A model generated the notes under the pieces. It made no database searches. It was given only the letters and a program-made list of their open reading frames with translations, and was not told where the DNA came from. From assembly GCA_018780645.1 (NCBI GenBank), contig JADMJJ010000040.1, positions 92,346 to 143,180 of the forward strand: a stretch of DNA of 50,835 nt, read 5' to 3'. The stretch is from Burkholderiaceae bacterium (GTDB lineage Bacteria; Pseudomonadota; Gammaproteobacteria; Burkholderiales; Burkholderiaceae_C). The translations under genes were made by a program, and so were the position numbers. Positions 1 to 8,273 of the stretch are shown here, piece by piece. How positions within the stretch are numbered: the first letter of the stretch is position 1; each line of letters opens with the position of its first letter.

Positions 1-22
1 CGGGTGGCTTGGGCAGAGGCAT
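1..22 (-). CDS. possible first codons of a PhoH-family ATPase (runs off the left edge)
   Basis: A leftward ATG at position 22 opens a frame that stays open to the window edge and reads MPLPKPP. A short proline-rich start of this kind fits PhoH-family proteins, which I recall next to bcp in Burkholderiales. Only seven codons are visible, so the identification rests on context and the start peptide alone. It could be any other protein, or nothing. Confidence 0.25.
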
Positions 23-63
23 GTGGGCGTCTTCAAACAGGCTATGAGGGCCAAAAAAGCAAA

Positions 64-89
64 AAGCCGCACAGTCGGCTGTACGGCTT
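64..89 (-). terminator. hairpin with two T-runs, leftward intrinsic terminator
   Basis: Positions 64-74 and 79-89 form an 11-bp stem with one C-A mismatch around a 4-nt loop (TCGG). On the minus strand the stem runs straight into TTTTTGCTTTTTT, a textbook rho-independent terminator. It lies downstream of a first terminator at 195-225. It may back up bcp termination or end a short transcript that starts between the two hairpins. Confidence 0.6.
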
Positions 90-194
90 CAGGGAAGTTC
101 GTGGTTCACGCAGGGGCGTGGTTCGCGTCACGGGCATGGAATCATTATGCACAACTCGATGTGACACTCCCGCCACGCAACGCAGCGCAAATAC

Positions 195-225
195 GACAAA
201 AGCCGACACGAGGTCGGCTTTTGTC
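195..225 (-). terminator. perfect 13-bp hairpin after bcp
   Basis: Positions 195-207 and 213-225 are exact reverse complements (arm GACAAAAGCCGAC, 5-nt loop). The hairpin starts 18 bases past the peroxiredoxin stop codon. A-rich and T-rich arm ends make it usable in both directions. It is the natural terminator of bcp. Confidence 0.75.
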
Positions 226-243
226 ACAATCAAGGCGAGCAGA

Positions 244-720
244 TCAGACGGCTTTTTTCAGCGCCTTGACGGCCTTGAGGACCTCGTCCACATGGCCGGC
301 CACCTTGATGCCGCGCCATTCGGCACGCAGCACGCCGGCACCGTCGATCAGGAAGGTCGAGCGCTCGATGCCCTTGACCTTCTTGCCGTACATGATCTTG
401 TTCTTGACCACGCCGAACATATGGCACAGCTTTTCTTCCGTGTCGGCGATCAGTTCGAACGGCAGTTCAAGGTTTTGCTTGAACTTGTCGTGTGAAGCCA
501 TATTGTCGCGAGACACGCCCAGCACCACGGCTCCGGCCTTCACAAAATCCTTGTGACGGTCACGGAACTGCATTGCTTCGGTTGTACAACCGGGCGTATT
601 GTCTTTGGGGTAGAAGTAGAGCACGACGGCTTGACCGGCATAGGTCTGCGGCGTGAACTTCACACCGCCGGTGGCGAGTGCTTCAAGTTCCGGGAGGGTT
701 TTATTGAGCGCTGGCGTCAT
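244..720 (-). CDS. bcp: thioredoxin-dependent peroxiredoxin, BCP/PrxQ type
   Basis: A 158-residue AhpC/TSA-fold thiol peroxidase of the bacterioferritin-comigratory-protein group. It should reduce hydrogen peroxide and organic peroxides with electrons from thioredoxin in the cytoplasm. The active-site block PKDNTPGCTTE is present, with peroxidatic Cys at about residue 45, followed by the family's LGVSRD segment. The usual resolving Cys five residues later is Met here. The only other Cys is near residue 99, so recycling may follow a 1-Cys or variant route. I start at the ATG at 720, where homology begins. An upstream in-frame ATG at 768 would add 16 unconserved residues. Two hairpins follow the stop. 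Confidence 0.93.
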   Translation of the reverse strand: MTPALNKTLPELEALATGGVKFTPQTYAGQAVVLYFYPKDNTPGCTTEAMQFRDRHKDFVKAGAVVLGVSRDNMASHDKFKQNLELPFELIADTEEKLCHMFGVVKNKIMYGKKVKGIERSTFLIDGAGVLRAEWRGIKVAGHVDEVLKAVKALKKAV

Positions 721-841
721 GAGGCGTTCTGCACAGAGGTATGTGCCCAGGGTGGGCATAGCCTGCAATTATACCGTCTGATCGGGCCGTTCCGGCCGAG
801 TCGTGACAGATGTCGCAAGTTGGCGGCCGCCGGGACTTCGG

Positions 842-1216
842 TCACGCCTCGATCAGCAGTGCAGCCAGCACCGCGCGGCCCTCGCTGGCCAGCACGTTGT
901 AGGTGCGGCAGGCGGCCGCCAGATCCATCGTTTCCATGCCGATGCGGGCATCGATCAGGCTTCGGTACAGGGCCGCAGTGGCAAAGCGGATCTTGGCGCC
1001 GCTGCCGAAAATCACCAGTTCCGGCTTCAGCGCAAGGATCTGCTCGAAGTGGGCGGCCTGCAGGTCGGAAAAGCGGCTCACCGTCCACTCCTGCACCTCG
1101 CCCTGCCAGGGCACCAGCAGGCTGCGGCCGTGTGGCCGGCCATTGACCCAGACCTGGCTGGCATCATGGCGCGAGATGCTGTTGCCGCCCATCGGTTCGT
1201 CGAGTTGAAACTTCAT
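842..1216 (-). CDS. Mth938-like domain (DUF498/NDUFAF3-type) protein
   Basis: A 124-residue single-domain protein. The segments SLLVPW, ALKPELVIFGSG and the C-terminal MDLAAACRTYNVLASEGR match the small Mth938/DUF498 family, whose eukaryotic relative NDUFAF3 helps assemble respiratory complex I. The bacterial role is not established. The ATG at 1216 begins at MKFQLDEP, where similarity starts. The frame is open further upstream, but that part overlaps the divergent aminotransferase promoter region. The gene reads toward bcp and away from alaA. Confidence 0.85.
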   Translation of the reverse strand: MKFQLDEPMGGNSISRHDASQVWVNGRPHGRSLLVPWQGEVQEWTVSRFSDLQAAHFEQILALKPELVIFGSGAKIRFATAALYRSLIDARIGMETMDLAAACRTYNVLASEGRAVLAALLIEA

Positions 1217-1335
1217 CCGTGGCCTGTTATTCCTTGGCAGCAAGGCGCTGTGATTAAATTGTATCTTTTGCGGTGCAGCAAACTGGTGCATGGCAAGACC
1301 CCTATTCCTCAGAGAGACAGTCAGGAGTCCCCGTC

Positions 1336-2583
1336 TTGAAACCCGCGATGAAGACCGTTTCCAAGTCCGACAAGCTGGCCAGCGTCTGCTATGACATCCG
1401 CGGCCCCGTGCTGGACAAGGCGCGGCAGATGGAGGACGAGGGCCACAAGATCATCAAGCTGAACATCGGCAATATCGCCGCCTTCGGCCTGGAACCGCCC
1501 GACGAGATCGTGCAGGACATGATCCGCAATCTGCCCCATGCGGCCGGCTACACCGACTCCAAGGGCCTGTTCGCACCGCGCAAGTCGGTAGTGCACTACT
1601 GCCAGGAAAAGCATATTGCCGGCGTCACCGTCGATGATGTGTATCTGGGCAATGGTGCCTCCGAGCTGATCGTGATGAGCATCAATGCACTGCTCAACAA
1701 TGGCGACGAGGTGCTGCTGCCCGCGCCCGACTATCCGCTGTACACCGCCGCCGTGGCGCTGTCGGGTGGCACGCCGGTGCACTATCTGTGCGACGAGCAG
1801 AGCGACTGGATGCCCGACATCGCCGACATCAAGTCCAAGATCACCGAGCGCACAAAAGCCATCGTCGTCATCAACCCGAACAACCCGACCGGCGCGCTCT
1901 ATCCGGACAGCGTGCTGCTGGAGATCATCGAAGTGGCGCGCCAGCACCAGCTGATCATCTTCGCCGACGAAATCTACGACAAGACGCTGTACGACGGGCA
2001 CACCCACACCAGCATCGCCTCGCTGGCCGACGATGTGCTGTGCGTGACCTTCAACGGCCTGTCGAAGAACTACCGCTCCTGCGGCTACCGCGCCGGCTGG
2101 ATGGTGGTGTCGGGCGAGAAGCGCCATGCCCGTGACTACATCGAGGGCCTGAACATGCTGGCCTCGATGCGCCTGTGCGCCAACACGCCGGGCCAGCTGG
2201 CGATTCAGACCGCACTGGGCGGCTATCAAAGCATCAAGGATCTGGTTGCGCCCGGCGGCCGGCTGGCTCGCCAGCGCGACCAGGCTTACGATCTGTTGTC
2301 GCAGATTCCGGGCGTGTCGGTGGTCAAGCCCAAGGCGGCGCTCTATATGTTCCCGCGGCTGGACCCGAAGATGTACCCGATCGCCAACGACCAGCAGTTC
2401 GCCTATGACCTGCTGGCCGAGGAGAAGGTGCTGATCGTGCAGGGCACCGGCTTCAACTGGCTGCAGCCGGACCACTTCCGCCTGGTCTTCCTGCCCAACA
2501 CCGATGATCTGGCCGAGGCGGTGGGCCGCATCGCCCGCTTCCTCGAGCATTACCGCAAGCGCCACTCGGCGCATTCCTTCTGA
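1336..2583 (+). CDS. alaA: alanine aminotransferase AlaA-like, class I/II PLP enzyme
   Basis: Glutamate-pyruvate type aminotransferase of about 415 residues, closely patterned on E. coli AlaA (KLASVCYDIRGPVL near the start, NNPTG, the DEIY pair, ASMRLCAN). The PLP-binding lysine is about residue 244 in NGLSKNYR. It should make alanine from pyruvate and glutamate and feeds the amino-acid theme of hom and thrC downstream. I chose the TTG at 1336 because an AGGAG motif sits 8 bases before it. The ATG at 1348 is the alternative and costs four residues. The NIGN motif is followed by IAAFG rather than the usual PAPFG. Confidence 0.92.
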   Translation: MKPAMKTVSKSDKLASVCYDIRGPVLDKARQMEDEGHKIIKLNIGNIAAFGLEPPDEIVQDMIRNLPHAAGYTDSKGLFAPRKSVVHYCQEKHIAGVTVDDVYLGNGASELIVMSINALLNNGDEVLLPAPDYPLYTAAVALSGGTPVHYLCDEQSDWMPDIADIKSKITERTKAIVVINPNNPTGALYPDSVLLEIIEVARQHQLIIFADEIYDKTLYDGHTHTSIASLADDVLCVTFNGLSKNYRSCGYRAGWMVVSGEKRHARDYIEGLNMLASMRLCANTPGQLAIQTALGGYQSIKDLVAPGGRLARQRDQAYDLLSQIPGVSVVKPKAALYMFPRLDPKMYPIANDQQFAYDLLAEEKVLIVQGTGFNWLQPDHFRLVFLPNTDDLAEAVGRIARFLEHYRKRHSAHSF

Positions 2584-2621
2584 TCGCAACTTGCAGGGCG
2601 CCCGGTGGCGCAAAAGCTGAC

Positions 2622-3944
2622 ATGAAACCAATCCAAGTGGGCCTGATCGGGGCCGGTGTCGTCGCCACGGGCGTGGCCAAGGTGCTGGAACGCAACCAGA
2701 ACGAAATCATGCGCCGTGCCGGCCGCGGCATTCAGGTCACCCATGTGGGTGCGCGCAATCTGGACAAGGCCCGCAGCACGCTGGGCATCGCGGCCGACTA
2801 CAGCAGCCAGCTGGAGGCCGTGGCCACCCACCCCGATGTGGACATCGTCGTCGAGCTGATCGGCGGCACGACGCTGGCCAAGGACCTGGTGCTGAAGGCG
2901 ATTGCCGCTGGCAAGCACGTGGTCACCGCCAACAAGGCCCTGTTGGCCGTGCATGGCACCGAGATCTTCGCCGCGGCTCGCGACAAGGGCGTGATGGTCG
3001 CCTTCGAGGCCGCCGTGGCCGGTGGCATCCCCATCATCAAGGCGCTGCGCGAGGGCCTGACGGCCAACCGCATCGAATGGATCGCCGGCATCATCAACGG
3101 CACGACCAATTTCATCCTCAGCGAGATGCGCGCCAAGGGACTTGACTTCGGTGTGGTGCTGAAGGAGGCGCAGCGCCTGGGCTATGCCGAGACCGACCCG
3201 ACCTTCGACATCGAAGGCATCGATGCCGCGCACAAGCTGACCATCATGAGCGCCATCGCCTTCGGCACGCCGGTGCAGTTCGATCGTGCCCACATCGAGG
3301 GCATCACCAAGCTGCAGGCCACCGACATCAGGTATGCCGAGCAGCTGGGCTACCGCATCAAGCTGCTGGGCATCACGCGCCGCCGCGACGATGTTGCGAC
3401 GGGCGGGATCGAGCTGCGCGTGCACCCGACCTTGATCCCGGCCAAGCGCCTGATCGCCAATGTCGAGGGCGCGATGAACGCCGTCGTCGTGCAGGCCGAC
3501 GCGGTGGGCACCACGCTGTATTACGGCAAGGGCGCCGGCTCCGAGCCCACCGCCTCGGCCGTCGTCGCCGATCTGGTGGACATCACCCGCCTGCATACCG
3601 CCGATCCCGACCACCGCGTGCCGCACCTGGCCTTCCAGCCCGATGCGATGAGCGACGCGCCCATCCTGGCGATGGACCAGGTCATCACCTCGTTCTACCT
3701 GCGCCTGACGGTGGCCGACGAGGCCGGCGTGCTGAGCCGCATCACCGGCATCCTGGCCGAACACGACATCTCGATCGACGCCGTGCTGCAGCGCGAATCG
3801 GCCGAGGGCGAGCGACAGACCGATCTGATCATCCTGACCCATGACACCTTGGAAGGCAGTATGAACAAGGCGCTGGCGCAGATGCAGGCACTGCCCACGG
3901 TCCTCGCCCCCATCGTCAGAATCCGCAAGGAGGAGTTGGCGTGA
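2622..3944 (+). CDS. hom: homoserine dehydrogenase
   Basis: A 440-residue monofunctional enzyme that reduces aspartate semialdehyde to homoserine with NAD(P)H, the branch point to threonine and methionine. The N-terminal nucleotide fold has GLIGAGVVATG at 7-17. TANKALL holds the conserved Lys105. The homoserine-binding region around 189-205 contains AETDPTFDIEG and the catalytic-type Lys205. A C-terminal ACT domain (about 358-434) suggests feedback control by threonine. The start is 38 bases after alaA and the stop overlaps the thrC start, so the two are translationally coupled. Confidence 0.97.
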   Translation: MKPIQVGLIGAGVVATGVAKVLERNQNEIMRRAGRGIQVTHVGARNLDKARSTLGIAADYSSQLEAVATHPDVDIVVELIGGTTLAKDLVLKAIAAGKHVVTANKALLAVHGTEIFAAARDKGVMVAFEAAVAGGIPIIKALREGLTANRIEWIAGIINGTTNFILSEMRAKGLDFGVVLKEAQRLGYAETDPTFDIEGIDAAHKLTIMSAIAFGTPVQFDRAHIEGITKLQATDIRYAEQLGYRIKLLGITRRRDDVATGGIELRVHPTLIPAKRLIANVEGAMNAVVVQADAVGTTLYYGKGAGSEPTASAVVADLVDITRLHTADPDHRVPHLAFQPDAMSDAPILAMDQVITSFYLRLTVADEAGVLSRITGILAEHDISIDAVLQRESAEGERQTDLIILTHDTLEGSMNKALAQMQALPTVLAPIVRIRKEELA

Positions 3945-5347
3945 AGTACATCTCCACCCGCGGCGATCAGACCGAACGCAGCTTCTGCGACATCCTGCTC
4001 GAAGGCCTGGCGCCCGATGGCGGGCTGTATCTGCCCACGCACTACCCGCAGATCGACGATGCGACCTTGACGAAGTGGCGTGGTCTCAGCTACGCCGAGC
4101 TGGCCTTCGAGATCCTGTCGCTTTACATCAGCGACATCCCGGCGGCCGACCTGCGTGCGATCACCGCCAAGGTCTACACCAAGGACGTGTTCGGCACCGA
4201 CCAGATCACGCCGCTGAAGCCGCTGGAGCCCGGCCTGGTGCTGCAAGCCCTGTCCAACGGCCCGACGCTGGCCTTCAAGGACATGGCGATGCAGCTGCTG
4301 GGTGCGCTGTTCGAGTACGAGCTGGGCCGGCGCGGCGAGCAGCTGAACATCCTCGGCGCGACCTCGGGCGACACCGGCAGCGCAGCCGAGTACGCGATGC
4401 GTGGCAAGCGCGGCGTCAATGTCTTCATGCTCAGCCCCAACGGCCGCATGAGCGCCTTCCAGCAGGCGCAGATGTTCAGCCTGCCCGATGCCAACATCCA
4501 CAACATCGCCATCGAAGGCGTGTTTGACGATTGCCAGGACATCGTCAAGGCCGTGTCCAACGACCTGGACTTCAAGCGCAAGTACCGTATTGGCACCGTC
4601 AACTCGATCAACTGGGCGCGGCTGCTGGCCCAGGTGGTCTATTACTTCGCCGGCTACATCCAGGCGACGAAGTCGAACGAGGAGAAGGTCAGCTTCACCG
4701 TGCCCTCGGGCAATTTCGGCAATGTCTGCGCCGGCCATGTGGCGCGCAGCATGGGCCTGCCGATCAAGCACTTGGTGGTGGCCACCAACGAGAACGATGT
4801 GCTGGACGAGTTCTTCCGCACCGGCAGCTACCGCGTGCGCGGCAGCGCCGAGACGCATGAGACGTCAAGCCCGTCGATGGACATTTCCAAGGCCTCGAAC
4901 TTCGAGCGCTTTGTGTTCGATCTGCTGGGCCGCGACGGCGCGCGCACCAAGGCCTGCTTCAAGGACGCGCTGAATGCCAGCGGCGCTTTCCATGTCACGG
5001 CCGAGGAGTTCGCGCGCATCGCCGGCTTCGGCTTTGTCTCGGGCAGCAGCCGCCATGCCGACCGGCTGGCGACGATACGCGCGACTTTCGAGAAGACCGG
5101 CGTGATGGTGGATACCCACACGGCCGACGGCCTGAAGGTGGCCCGCGAGCATCTGCAACCAGGCACGACGATGATCGTGCTCGAGACCGCCTTGCCGGCC
5201 AAGTTCGCCGAGACGATACGCGAGGCGCTGGGCGTCGAGCCGCCGCGGCCGGCCGCGCTGGCCGATCTGGAATCGCGGCCTCGTCGCGTCACGGTGATGG
5301 CCTCGGACGTGGATGCTGTCAAACGCTATGTGGTCGAACATGTCTGA
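3941..5347 (+). CDS. thrC: threonine synthase
   Basis: A 468-residue PLP enzyme that converts O-phosphohomoserine to threonine. The N-terminal MKYISTRGD and the PLP lysine at about residue 113 in LAFKDMAMQ are diagnostic, and GATSGDTGSAAEYA is the phosphate-binding loop. The start is a GTG whose last bases form the TGA of hom (GTGA), with AGGAGG just upstream. Length matches the long bacterial/fungal type. homoserine kinase (thrB) is not in this window and must lie elsewhere. Confidence 0.97.
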   Translation: MKYISTRGDQTERSFCDILLEGLAPDGGLYLPTHYPQIDDATLTKWRGLSYAELAFEILSLYISDIPAADLRAITAKVYTKDVFGTDQITPLKPLEPGLVLQALSNGPTLAFKDMAMQLLGALFEYELGRRGEQLNILGATSGDTGSAAEYAMRGKRGVNVFMLSPNGRMSAFQQAQMFSLPDANIHNIAIEGVFDDCQDIVKAVSNDLDFKRKYRIGTVNSINWARLLAQVVYYFAGYIQATKSNEEKVSFTVPSGNFGNVCAGHVARSMGLPIKHLVVATNENDVLDEFFRTGSYRVRGSAETHETSSPSMDISKASNFERFVFDLLGRDGARTKACFKDALNASGAFHVTAEEFARIAGFGFVSGSSRHADRLATIRATFEKTGVMVDTHTADGLKVAREHLQPGTTMIVLETALPAKFAETIREALGVEPPRPAALADLESRPRRVTVMASDVDAVKRYVVEHV

Positions 5348-5353
5348 GCGCCC

Positions 5354-5911
5354 ATGAAGGTCCTCGGCCTCTGCGGCGCCTCGGGCTCGGGCAAGACCAC
5401 CGTCGCCGAGGGTCTGATCAAGGCCCTGCGCGAGGCCGGCCAGCGTGTCTCGGTCGTCAAGCATGCGCACAAGCGTTTCGATATCGATCATCCGGGCAAG
5501 GACTCGTTCCGCCACCGCGAGGCCGGTGCCTTCGAGGTGGTGATCGCCAACGGCCAGCGCCTGGCCCTGGTGCGCGAGTTCGAAGCGCCGGTGGATCTCA
5601 ACGTCGATCAGTTGCTGGCCGAGTTGGCGGACAACGGCGAGGCTCGCAACTGGGCCCTGGTCGAGGGCTTCAAGCATGCCTCGTTGTTGAAGCTGGAAAT
5701 CTGGCGCAGCGCGGTGGGTGGCCCAGTGCTGTATCCCGATGATCCCTACGTCGTCGCCGTCGTGACCGACACGCCGGAGGCTCTGCCGGTGGCCACCGGC
5801 CTGCCAGTGTTCACAATGGGCGACTCGGCCGCATTGCTGCAGTTCTTGATGCAAGATGCGGCTCGATATGACTACCACAGCCCCTATGCCGACGAGTCCT
5901 CCGACGCCTGA
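5354..5911 (+). CDS. mobB: molybdopterin-guanine dinucleotide biosynthesis adapter MobB
   Basis: A 185-residue P-loop GTPase with Walker A GASGSGKTT at 8-16 and the family segments VSVVKHAHKRFDIDHPGKDS and VEGFKH. MobB binds GTP and assists MobA in attaching GMP to the molybdenum cofactor. It begins 6 bases after thrC and its tail overlaps the moeA start by about 44 bases, so it is the first molybdenum-cofactor gene of the operon. mobA is not in the window. Confidence 0.93.
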   Translation: MKVLGLCGASGSGKTTVAEGLIKALREAGQRVSVVKHAHKRFDIDHPGKDSFRHREAGAFEVVIANGQRLALVREFEAPVDLNVDQLLAELADNGEARNWALVEGFKHASLLKLEIWRSAVGGPVLYPDDPYVVAVVTDTPEALPVATGLPVFTMGDSAALLQFLMQDAARYDYHSPYADESSDA

Positions 5912-7148
5912 AAAGCGTCCTGCACTGCAAAGTCTCGATGAGGCGCTGGCGCGGCTGCTGGCGGCCGTTGCTCCATTGGGCGAGGTCGAGACCGTTTTGA
6001 CCTTCGACGCGCTGGGCCGCGTGCTGGCGCAGGATGTGGTCTCCACCATTGATGCGCCGCCGGCCGACAACACGTCCATGGATGGTTATGCCATGCGCGC
6101 CGCCGATGTACCCGCCGCCGGCACGGTGTTGCCGGTCGCGCAGCGTGTGCCGGCCGGTGTGGTCGGCGCCGTGCTACAGCCGGGCACGGCCGCCCGCATC
6201 TTCACTGGCGCGCAGGTTCCGCTCGGCGCCGACGCGGTGGTGATGCAGGAGTTGTGCGAAGGCATTCCGGGCGAGGGCCTGGGCGCGGTTCGTGTCAACG
6301 AAGTGCCGCAGGCCGGCCAATGGATACGCCGCCGCGGCGAGGATGTGGAGCAGGGCGCCATCGTGCTCCATGCCGGCCAACGGCTGGACCCGGCTGCGCT
6401 GGGTCTGGCCGCTACGGTCGGCGCCGCCACGCTGCAGGTCGCCCGCCGCCCACGCGTCGCGCTGTTCTCCACCGGCGACGAGCTGGCCATGCCCGGCGAG
6501 GTGCTGAAGCCCGGCGCCATCTACAACTCCAACCGCTTCACGCTGCGTGGCCTGCTTCAGGCGCTGGGCTGCGAGATCACCGATCTGGGCATCGTCCCCG
6601 ACCGGCTGGACGCCACCCGCGCCGCACTGCGCGAGGCCGCTGCCGGCAACGACCTGATCATCACCTCGGGTGGCGTGTCGGTTGGTGAGGAAGACCATCT
6701 GCGCCCGGCCGTGCAGGCCGAGGGCCGGCTGGACCTGTGGCAGATCGCCATCAAGCCGGGCAAGCCGCTGGCCTTCGGCTCAGTGGGCCGCGCTGAAGGA
6801 TCGGGCAGCGCCTGGTTCATCGGCCTGCCGGGCAACCCGGTGTCCAGCTTCGTGACCTTCATGCTGCTAGTGCGGCCGGTGATTCTGCGGCTGCAGGGCG
6901 CCACGGCGCTGACTCCCCAGGCGCTGACCCTGCGCGCCGATTTCGACTGGCCCAGGCCCGATCGCCGCCGCGAGTTCCTGCGCGTGCGGCTGAACGCCCA
7001 GGGTGGGCTGGACCTGTTCCCTAACCAGAGCTCGGGTGTGCTGACCTCGGCCGTCTGGGCCGATGGCCTTCTGGACCTCCCGGCCGGGCAGCGAATAGCC
7101 TGCGGAGACGCCGTGCACTTTCTGCCGATGGCGGGGCTGATGTCATGA
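5868..7148 (+). CDS. moeA: molybdopterin molybdotransferase MoeA
   Basis: About 426 residues. MoeA inserts molybdate into adenylylated molybdopterin. The sequence shows NTSMDGYAMRA near the N-terminus, the FSTGDEL and GAIYNSN motifs of the MoCF fold, and ITSGGVSVGEED, which binds the cofactor, then a C-terminal domain ending near the moaD start. Several in-frame ATGs exist (5856, 5868, 5886). I chose 5868, giving MTTTAPMPT, because the family's conserved region begins about 20 residues later. The stop overlaps moaD by four bases (ATGA). Confidence 0.95.
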   Translation: MTTTAPMPTSPPTPEKRPALQSLDEALARLLAAVAPLGEVETVLTFDALGRVLAQDVVSTIDAPPADNTSMDGYAMRAADVPAAGTVLPVAQRVPAGVVGAVLQPGTAARIFTGAQVPLGADAVVMQELCEGIPGEGLGAVRVNEVPQAGQWIRRRGEDVEQGAIVLHAGQRLDPAALGLAATVGAATLQVARRPRVALFSTGDELAMPGEVLKPGAIYNSNRFTLRGLLQALGCEITDLGIVPDRLDATRAALREAAAGNDLIITSGGVSVGEEDHLRPAVQAEGRLDLWQIAIKPGKPLAFGSVGRAEGSGSAWFIGLPGNPVSSFVTFMLLVRPVILRLQGATALTPQALTLRADFDWPRPDRRREFLRVRLNAQGGLDLFPNQSSGVLTSAVWADGLLDLPAGQRIACGDAVHFLPMAGLMS

Positions 7149-7402
7149 CGATGAAGATTCATCTGCGCTATTTCGCCTCCTTGCGCGAGGCCCTGGGTTC
7201 CACCGAGACGGTCGAGATCGAGGTCGGCAGCACCGTCGGTGCGCTGCGTGATCAGTTGATCGCCCGTGGTGAGCCGCACGCCGGTGCACTGGCCCGCGGC
7301 CGGGCGCTGCGCGCGGCGCTGAACCAGACCCTGTGCGACGAATCGGCGCCGATTCCCGATGGCGCCGAGGTCGCTTTCTTCCCGCCGGTGACCGGAGGCT
7401 GA
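7145..7402 (+). CDS. moaD: molybdopterin synthase small subunit MoaD
   Basis: An 85-residue ubiquitin-fold sulphur carrier. It ends in the required Gly-Gly (FFPPVTGG), which is thiocarboxylated and inserted into MoaE to deliver sulphur to precursor Z. The N-terminal KIHLRYFASLREALG is typical. It overlaps moeA by ATGA and is followed three bases later by the moaE start, in keeping with 1:1 subunit production. Confidence 0.95.
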   Translation: MTMKIHLRYFASLREALGSTETVEIEVGSTVGALRDQLIARGEPHAGALARGRALRAALNQTLCDESAPIPDGAEVAFFPPVTGG

Positions 7403-7404
7403 TC

Positions 7405-7884
7405 GTGTCCGTCGCTATCCAGACCGAAGACTTCGACTTGTCGGCCGAAGTGGCCGCGCTGCATGCGGGCAACGGGGGCGTCGGCGCCATCGTCAATTTC
7501 GTCGGCACGGTGCGCGATCGGGGCCAGGATCAGGCCATCAGCCTGATGGAGCTGGAGCATTACCCGGGCATGACCGAGCGGGCGATAGAGGCCATGGTTG
7601 ACGAGGCGCACAAGCGCTTCGACATCCTCGGCGCCCGTGTCATCCATCGCGTCGGCGTGCTGCAGCCGCTGGAGCAGATCGTGCTGGTGGCGGTCACGTC
7701 CAGGCACCGCGGCCAGGCCTTCCAGGCCTGCGAATTCCTGATGGACTATCTGAAGACCCAGGCGCCGTTCTGGAAGAAGGAGACCACGCCCGGAGGTGCG
7801 CGCTGGGTCGATGCGCGCAGTGTCGATGACGCGGCGCTGGCCCGCTGGGGCATACAGGCCGGCAACGCTGCCGCAGACGCGTGA
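7405..7884 (+). CDS. moaE: molybdopterin synthase catalytic subunit MoaE
   Basis: About 159 residues. MoaE forms a heterotetramer with MoaD and makes molybdopterin from cyclic pyranopterin monophosphate. Visible signatures are IVNFVGTVRD, LEHYPGM and the catalytic lysine region LKTQAPFWKKE near residues 116-126. The start is the GTG at 7405, two bases after the moaD stop and preceded by a CCGGAGG ribosome site. A longer reading frame back to 7333 would overlap moaD and is not supported. The stop overlaps the crcB start (GTGA). Confidence 0.95.
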   Translation: MSVAIQTEDFDLSAEVAALHAGNGGVGAIVNFVGTVRDRGQDQAISLMELEHYPGMTERAIEAMVDEAHKRFDILGARVIHRVGVLQPLEQIVLVAVTSRHRGQAFQACEFLMDYLKTQAPFWKKETTPGGARWVDARSVDDAALARWGIQAGNAAADA

Positions 7885-8264
7885 GTGCTCTGTTGGCGCA
7901 GGCATCGATGGTGGCGCTGGGCGCCGCCGCCGGCGCGCTGGCCCGCTGGGCCGCGGGTCTGTGGCTCAACGCCAGCTGGGGCGGATTTCCGCTGGGTACG
8001 CTGCTGGTCAATCTGGTCGGTGGCCTCTTGATCGGCATGGCGCTGGAGTGGTTCGGCCGCACGCCGGACGAGATGCTGCGCCTGCTGCTGGTGACCGGCT
8101 TTCTGGGCGGGCTGACGACCTTCTCGGCCTTTTCCGGGGAGTCGCTGGCGCTGCTGCAACGAGGTTCCTTTGGCATGGCGCTGGCGCATGCCGCCGCCCA
8201 TGTGCTGGGTGCACTGGCCGCGGCCGGCCTTGGCCTGAAGCTGATGCAGCTCTGGCTGGACTGA
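7881..8264 (+). CDS. crcB: fluoride ion channel FluC/CrcB
   Basis: A 127-residue, four-helix membrane protein that dimerises to export fluoride. The hallmark GTLLVNLVGGLLIG and GFLGGLTTFSAFSGE segments are present; the latter carries the phenylalanine/threonine ion track. It starts with a GTG that shares bases with the moaE stop, so it is transcribed with the molybdenum genes. No fluoride riboswitch is apparent, which is unsurprising inside an operon. Confidence 0.93.
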   Translation: MSALLAQASMVALGAAAGALARWAAGLWLNASWGGFPLGTLLVNLVGGLLIGMALEWFGRTPDEMLRLLLVTGFLGGLTTFSAFSGESLALLQRGSFGMALAHAAAHVLGALAAAGLGLKLMQLWLD

Positions 8265-8273
8265 GCCAGAACC

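Noticed and set aside
1-243. tRNA or other structured RNA gene at the left edge
   Set aside because: The hairpins are terminator-like; no cloverleaf, CCA end or T-loop consensus could be placed.
1321-3842. Long leftward open frames across alaA and hom
   Set aside because: Antisense shadows caused by GC-rich third positions; they span two well-supported genes and have no ribosome sites or motifs.
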